From Bacillota bacterium (GTDB lineage: Bacteria; Bacillota; Clostridia; Lachnospirales; Lachnospiraceae), in contig JAFAEB010000374.1 in assembly GCA_023424235.1 (NCBI GenBank), forward strand, positions 1 to 17,888: a DNA stretch of 17,888 bases. The letters run 5' to 3'. A program made the position numbers and the translations under genes. The notes beneath the pieces were generated by a model. That model was not told where the DNA came from. It saw only the letters and a program-made list of their open reading frames with translations, and made no database searches. Shown piece by piece: positions 13,758 through 17,888 of the stretch (positions are counted from its first letter, which is position 1; every line of letters begins with the position of its first letter).

Positions 13758-16472
13758 ATGGCAGAACTAACACCAATGATGCAACAATACATGGAAATAA
13801 AAAATCAATATAAGGACTGTATACTATTTTACCGTCTAGGCGATTTTTATGAAATGTTTTTTGAGGATGCACTTATATGTTCAAAGGAATTAGAGATAAC
13901 ATTAACTGGAAAAAATTGTGGATTAGAAGAACGTGCACCTATGTGTGGTATTCCATATCATGCATGTGATGGATATTTAAATAAATTAATTGTAAAAGGT
14001 TATAAAGTTGCGATCTGTGAGCAGGTTGAAGACCCGAAAGCTACGAAGGGAATTGTGAAACGTGAAGTAATACGAATTGTTACTCCTGGTACCAATTTAA
14101 ATCAACAAGCATTAGATGAAAGTAAAAATAATTATTTAATGAGCATTGTACATACAGTTAATGCATATGGTATAGCAACGGTAGATATTTCAACTGGTGA
14201 CTTTTATGTTACTGAAGTTGATACGGATCGTAAATTACTAGATGAAATTAATAAGTTTACTCCTTCTGAAATAGTATGTAACAGTACCTTTATGGTGAGT
14301 GGAGTAAATATTTCGGAACTGAAAGAACGATTAGGAATCGCAGTATCTGACTTAGAACCATGGTATTATGATGATGAATTATGTATGAATGCATTAAAAG
14401 AACATTTTAAGGTAAAAGATTTAGCTGGTCTTGGTTTAAAAGATTATTCTATCGGTGTAATTGCGGCTGGTTCAGTAATGCAATACCTATATGAAACACA
14501 GAAGAATTCCTTAAGTCATCTAACTAGATTAACACCTTATACAACAAATAAATATATGCTTCTTGATAGCTTTACTAGAAGGAATCTTGAACTTGTAGAA
14601 ACCCTACGTGAAAAGCAAAAAAGAGGCTCCTTACTATGGGTATTAGATAAAACAAAAACCGCAATGGGTGCAAGATTATTAAGGACTTATGTTGAACAAC
14701 CTTTAATACATAAAGATGATATTAATAATAGGCTCGATGCCATAGAAGAAATTAATCGTTCAGTAATTACTAGGGAGGAGATTAGAGAGTATTTAAACCC
14801 TATCTATGACTTAGAACGCCTTATCAGTAGAATTAGCTATAAAACTGCTGGACCTAGGGAATTAATTGCTTTTCGTTCTTCCTTAGAAATGATACCTCAT
14901 ATAAAATATTTAATGAGTTCAATGTCTAGTTCACTATTAAAAAATATCCACGATGAACTAGACCCACTTGAAGATTTATGTACCTTAATCATGAATGCTA
15001 TAGTTGAAGAGGCCCCAATTGCCATAAAAGAAGGCGGTATTATTAAAGATGGTTATCATAATGAAGTAGATAAATTAAGACAAGCTAAAACAGAAGGTAA
15101 GACATGGCTTTATGAATTAGAAACAAAAGAAAGAGATCGTACTGGTATAAAAAATTTAAAAATTAAATTTAATCGAGTATTTGGTTATTATTTAGAAGTA
15201 ACGAACTCCTATCAAAATTTAGTACCAAAAGAATGGATCCGTAAGCAAACCTTAGCCAATGCAGAAAGATATACTACCCAAGAATTAAAGGAATTAGAGG
15301 ATCTAATCTTAGGTGCTGAAGATAAGCTATACACCTTAGAATACAACTTATTTTGTGAAATAAGAGATACAATAGCAAACCAGGTTAACCGTATTCAACA
15401 AACTGCTAAGGCTATCGCGAAAATGGATAGTTTAACATCATTAGCTTTTGTAGCAGAGCGTAATAATTATATAAGACCTAATATGAATGAAGATGGTGTT
15501 ATCGATATAAAAGATGGTAGACATCCAGTTGTTGAACAAATGATCTCAAACGATATGTTTGTTGCTAATGACACCTATTTAAATAATAAAGGAAATCGAG
15601 TATCCATTATAACAGGCCCTAATATGGCAGGTAAATCTACATATATGAGGCAAACAGCCCTAATTGTTTTAATGGCTCAAATCGGAAGTTTTATTCCAGC
15701 TTCCTACGGGAATATAGGAATTGTTGATAGAATATTTACCAGAGTCGGAGCATCAGATGATTTAGCTTCTGGACAAAGTACTTTTATGGTAGAAATGACA
15801 GAGGTATCCAATATATTAAGAAATGCTACAAAAAATAGTCTCTTAATATTAGACGAAATTGGACGTGGAACATCCACCTATGATGGATTAAGTATTGCCT
15901 GGGCAGTGGTAGAACATATAGCAAATCCTAAATTACTTGGTGCTAAAACACTCTTTGCAACACATTATCATGAGCTTACAGAGTTAGAGGGCATGATTGA
16001 AAGTGTTAATAATTATTGTATTGCCGTAAAAGAACAGGGTGAGGATATTATTTTCCTCCGTAAAATTGTAAAGGGCGGGGCCGACAAGAGTTACGGTATT
16101 CAAGTTGCTAAGCTTGCTGGTGTACCAGATAATGTTTTAAAAAGAGCAAAAGAAATCGTAGACGAAATTAGTAAGAATGATATAGCCAAAAGAGAGAAAG
16201 AGGATGGCCATAAAGAGGAGCATTTTGATGACTTTGAAACTCATGAAAAGAAAATGCTTGATAAAATAAGCAGAAATAAGAAGAAATCCTGTGATATTCC
16301 TTCTCAATTATCATTCTTTGACCTTGAATCTGACCCTCAAGTAAACGATAAGAAAGGTGATTTATATGACGATATTTCGAGAGAAATTAAAGAAATTAAT
16401 CTAAATCACTTAACGCCTATGGATGCATTAAATAAACTATTTGAATTACAAAAGAAAGTACTAGGAATGTAA
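13758..16472 (+). CDS. mutS: DNA mismatch repair ATPase MutS
   Basis: MutS binds base mismatches and small loops and recruits MutL in an ATP-dependent way. The 904-residue product starts at an ATG after AAAGGAAG (13742-13749). It has the mismatch-reading motif GDFYEMF with Phe30 and Glu32, connector, lever and clamp regions, and the ATPase with Walker A GPNMAGKST (620-628), LILDEIGRGTSTYDG (Asp699, Glu700) and the FATHYHEL switch. After a charged, low-complexity stretch the tail has QLSFF (850-854), matching the beta-clamp binding motif, and a final DALNKLFELQKKV helix like the family's oligomerisation tail. It is about 50 residues longer than E. coli MutS, mainly in that linker. It sits between rnhA and mutL in one operon. 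Confidence 0.98.
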   Translation: MAELTPMMQQYMEIKNQYKDCILFYRLGDFYEMFFEDALICSKELEITLTGKNCGLEERAPMCGIPYHACDGYLNKLIVKGYKVAICEQVEDPKATKGIVKREVIRIVTPGTNLNQQALDESKNNYLMSIVHTVNAYGIATVDISTGDFYVTEVDTDRKLLDEINKFTPSEIVCNSTFMVSGVNISELKERLGIAVSDLEPWYYDDELCMNALKEHFKVKDLAGLGLKDYSIGVIAAGSVMQYLYETQKNSLSHLTRLTPYTTNKYMLLDSFTRRNLELVETLREKQKRGSLLWVLDKTKTAMGARLLRTYVEQPLIHKDDINNRLDAIEEINRSVITREEIREYLNPIYDLERLISRISYKTAGPRELIAFRSSLEMIPHIKYLMSSMSSSLLKNIHDELDPLEDLCTLIMNAIVEEAPIAIKEGGIIKDGYHNEVDKLRQAKTEGKTWLYELETKERDRTGIKNLKIKFNRVFGYYLEVTNSYQNLVPKEWIRKQTLANAERYTTQELKELEDLILGAEDKLYTLEYNLFCEIRDTIANQVNRIQQTAKAIAKMDSLTSLAFVAERNNYIRPNMNEDGVIDIKDGRHPVVEQMISNDMFVANDTYLNNKGNRVSIITGPNMAGKSTYMRQTALIVLMAQIGSFIPASYGNIGIVDRIFTRVGASDDLASGQSTFMVEMTEVSNILRNATKNSLLILDEIGRGTSTYDGLSIAWAVVEHIANPKLLGAKTLFATHYHELTELEGMIESVNNYCIAVKEQGEDIIFLRKIVKGGADKSYGIQVAKLAGVPDNVLKRAKEIVDEISKNDIAKREKEDGHKEEHFDDFETHEKKMLDKISRNKKKSCDIPSQLSFFDLESDPQVNDKKGDLYDDISREIKEINLNHLTPMDALNKLFELQKKVLGM

Positions 16473-16518
16473 TGATAATTGTTGAATCATTTTATACAGC
16501 TAGAAAGAGGTGATTATA

Positions 16519-17888
16519 ATGGGTAAAATTGCCCTATTAGATCAAAACACAATTAACCAAATTGCAGCTGGAGAAGTTATAGAAAGACCAGCAGCAGTTG
16601 TAAAGGAATTAGTGGAAAATGCAATTGATGCAGGTGCGAATGCAATAACAGTAGAAATAAAAGAGGGTGGAATTAGCTTTATTCGTATAACTGACAATGG
16701 AACTGGTATTGATGAAGAGGATATTCCCTTGGTATTTTTAAGGCACTCTACAAGTAAAATTAGAACTGCCACTGATTTACTTACTGTTTCTAGTTTAGGT
16801 TTTCGAGGTGAAGCATTATCTAGTGTTGCAGCAATTGCGCAAGTTGAATTAGTAACGAAAACGAGTGATTCCTTTACTGGTATACGATATGTAATTGCTG
16901 GTGGAGATGAAAAGAGCATGGAACATATTGGTTGCCCTAATGGGACAACCTTTATCATACGTAACCTATTTTTTAATACACCTGCAAGACGTAAGTTCTT
17001 AAAATCTCCAGTGACAGAGGCAGGTTATATTAATGATATTATGGAACGCTTAGTTGTTTCCCATCCAAACATATCTTTTAAGTTCATTAATAACAACCAA
17101 GTGAAACTTCATTCCTCTGGTAATAATAATTTGAAAGATATTTTATATAATGTATATGGTCGCGAAATAACCAATCATTTAGTATATATAGAAGATAGTA
17201 TCGAGAATATTAAAATACATGGTTTCATCGCTAAGCCTATCGTAACCCGAGGAAATCGAAATTACGAAAATTATTTTATTAATAGTCGTTATATAAAAAG
17301 TGGACTTATCTATAAAGCAATTGAAGAAGCATATAAGCCGTATATTATGGCACATCGATATCCTTTTACATCCTTGCATATTGAAATCTTAAATGAAATG
17401 ATTGATGTTAATGTTCACCCAGCAAAACTAGAAATACGCTTTAAAAATGGTGAAGAATTGTATCAATTTATATATCAAAAGGTTAAAGGTGCTCTAGAAG
17501 GTAAAGAATTAATACCAAAGGTTAAACTTACTGAGGAAAAAGAAGAAAAAAATGTAGAACAGAAGCTACCAGAACCTTTTGAAGTAAATCGACTAAAAAA
17601 TACTACAGCTGTCGAAAGAAGAGAAAGTAGTTCTACAAATGTAGAATTATACGATAATAAGTCCGATACAATTGAATCAAAGGATATAACTAGTCTACTA
17701 AGCTCACATCAAGCTAATACTTTTAATCAATCAATAGGTCTATATGATAATAATCGATCCAAATCAGCTGCTGATAAGCAAGATTCCTATTTACCTATAA
17801 AAGATGAGAACCATAGTTTGGAACAAAATAAAGAGGAACATAATAGTAAATTAGCTTTAGCTCCATTAAAAGAGTCCTATGATTATTC
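16519..17888 (+). CDS. mutL: DNA mismatch repair protein MutL (3' end beyond window)
   Basis: The ATG at 16519 follows AAGAGGTG (16505-16512) and lies 46 bases after mutS. The frame stays open to the last base, giving 456 codons of an expected 600-700. It shows the GHKL ATPase: ELVENAIDAGA (30-40; Glu30, Asn34), DNGTGI (59-64), RHSTSKI (75-81) and GFRGEAL (94-100). The transducer domain has DVNVHPAK (296-303), including the lysine that contacts the ATP phosphate. From about 335 the sequence becomes a polar, Lys/Glu/Ser-rich linker. The C-terminal dimerisation and probable endonuclease domain are outside the window, so nicking activity cannot be judged. MutL links MutS to strand incision and removal. 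Confidence 0.97.
   Translation, partial: MGKIALLDQNTINQIAAGEVIERPAAVVKELVENAIDAGANAITVEIKEGGISFIRITDNGTGIDEEDIPLVFLRHSTSKIRTATDLLTVSSLGFRGEALSSVAAIAQVELVTKTSDSFTGIRYVIAGGDEKSMEHIGCPNGTTFIIRNLFFNTPARRKFLKSPVTEAGYINDIMERLVVSHPNISFKFINNNQVKLHSSGNNNLKDILYNVYGREITNHLVYIEDSIENIKIHGFIAKPIVTRGNRNYENYFINSRYIKSGLIYKAIEEAYKPYIMAHRYPFTSLHIEILNEMIDVNVHPAKLEIRFKNGEELYQFIYQKVKGALEGKELIPKVKLTEEKEEKNVEQKLPEPFEVNRLKNTTAVERRESSSTNVELYDNKSDTIESKDITSLLSSHQANTFNQSIGLYDNNRSKSAADKQDSYLPIKDENHSLEQNKEEHNSKLALAPLKESYDY

Noticed and set aside
16542..16958. 138-codon minus-strand frame opposite mutL
   Set aside because: It is antisense to the conserved MutL ATPase motifs, has no recognisable domain, and reflects codon bias of the real gene.

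Overview
The window is AT-rich DNA from a Gram-positive, low-GC anaerobe, most likely a plant-polysaccharide-degrading member of the Lachnospiraceae (Clostridia). The evidence is A-rich codon use, strong AGGAGG-type ribosome sites, near-consensus sigma-A promoters with 17-bp spacers, a T-box ahead of serS, a DUF5685-type gene beside a J-domain gene, and a GH10 xylanase lipoprotein. A Lachnoclostridium phytofermentans-like species fits, but this cannot be proved from the sequence alone.

Layout. (1) 1-3299: the 3' part of a very large secreted adhesin-like protein with acidic 12-residue tandem repeats, a von Willebrand A domain and two Cna-B/SpaA-type folds; its start lies upstream of the window. 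(2) 3300-4840: a leader with an excellent promoter, then a secreted SH3b-SH3b-NlpC/P60 cell-wall hydrolase closed by a strong terminator. (3) 4867-6660: a monocistronic, membrane-anchored MutS-family ATPase that is not the mismatch-repair MutS. (4) 6742-8685: a tight three-gene cluster of unknown function: a membrane zinc-ribbon protein, a DUF5685-type helical protein and a J-domain protein with TPR-like helices and a Cys-rich tail. (5) 8755-11088: two lipoproteins, a polysaccharide deacetylase (CE4) and a GH10 endoxylanase, which could act together on acetylated xylan at the cell surface. (6) 11155-12860, minus strand: serS with a complete serine (UCC) T-box leader and promoter, sharing a bidirectional terminator with the xylanase gene. 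(7) 13039-17888: promoter and leader, then rnhA-mutS-mutL, a DNA-maintenance operon; mutL runs off the window.

Most of the window is interpretable housekeeping and cell-surface biology. The least explained parts are the zinc-ribbon/DUF5685/J-protein cluster (whose middle gene may start at a non-standard AUC codon), the roughly 200-residue unassigned segment between or within the Cna-B folds of the adhesin, the membrane-tethered MutS paralogue, and a structured leader with a short tandem repeat ahead of rnhA.
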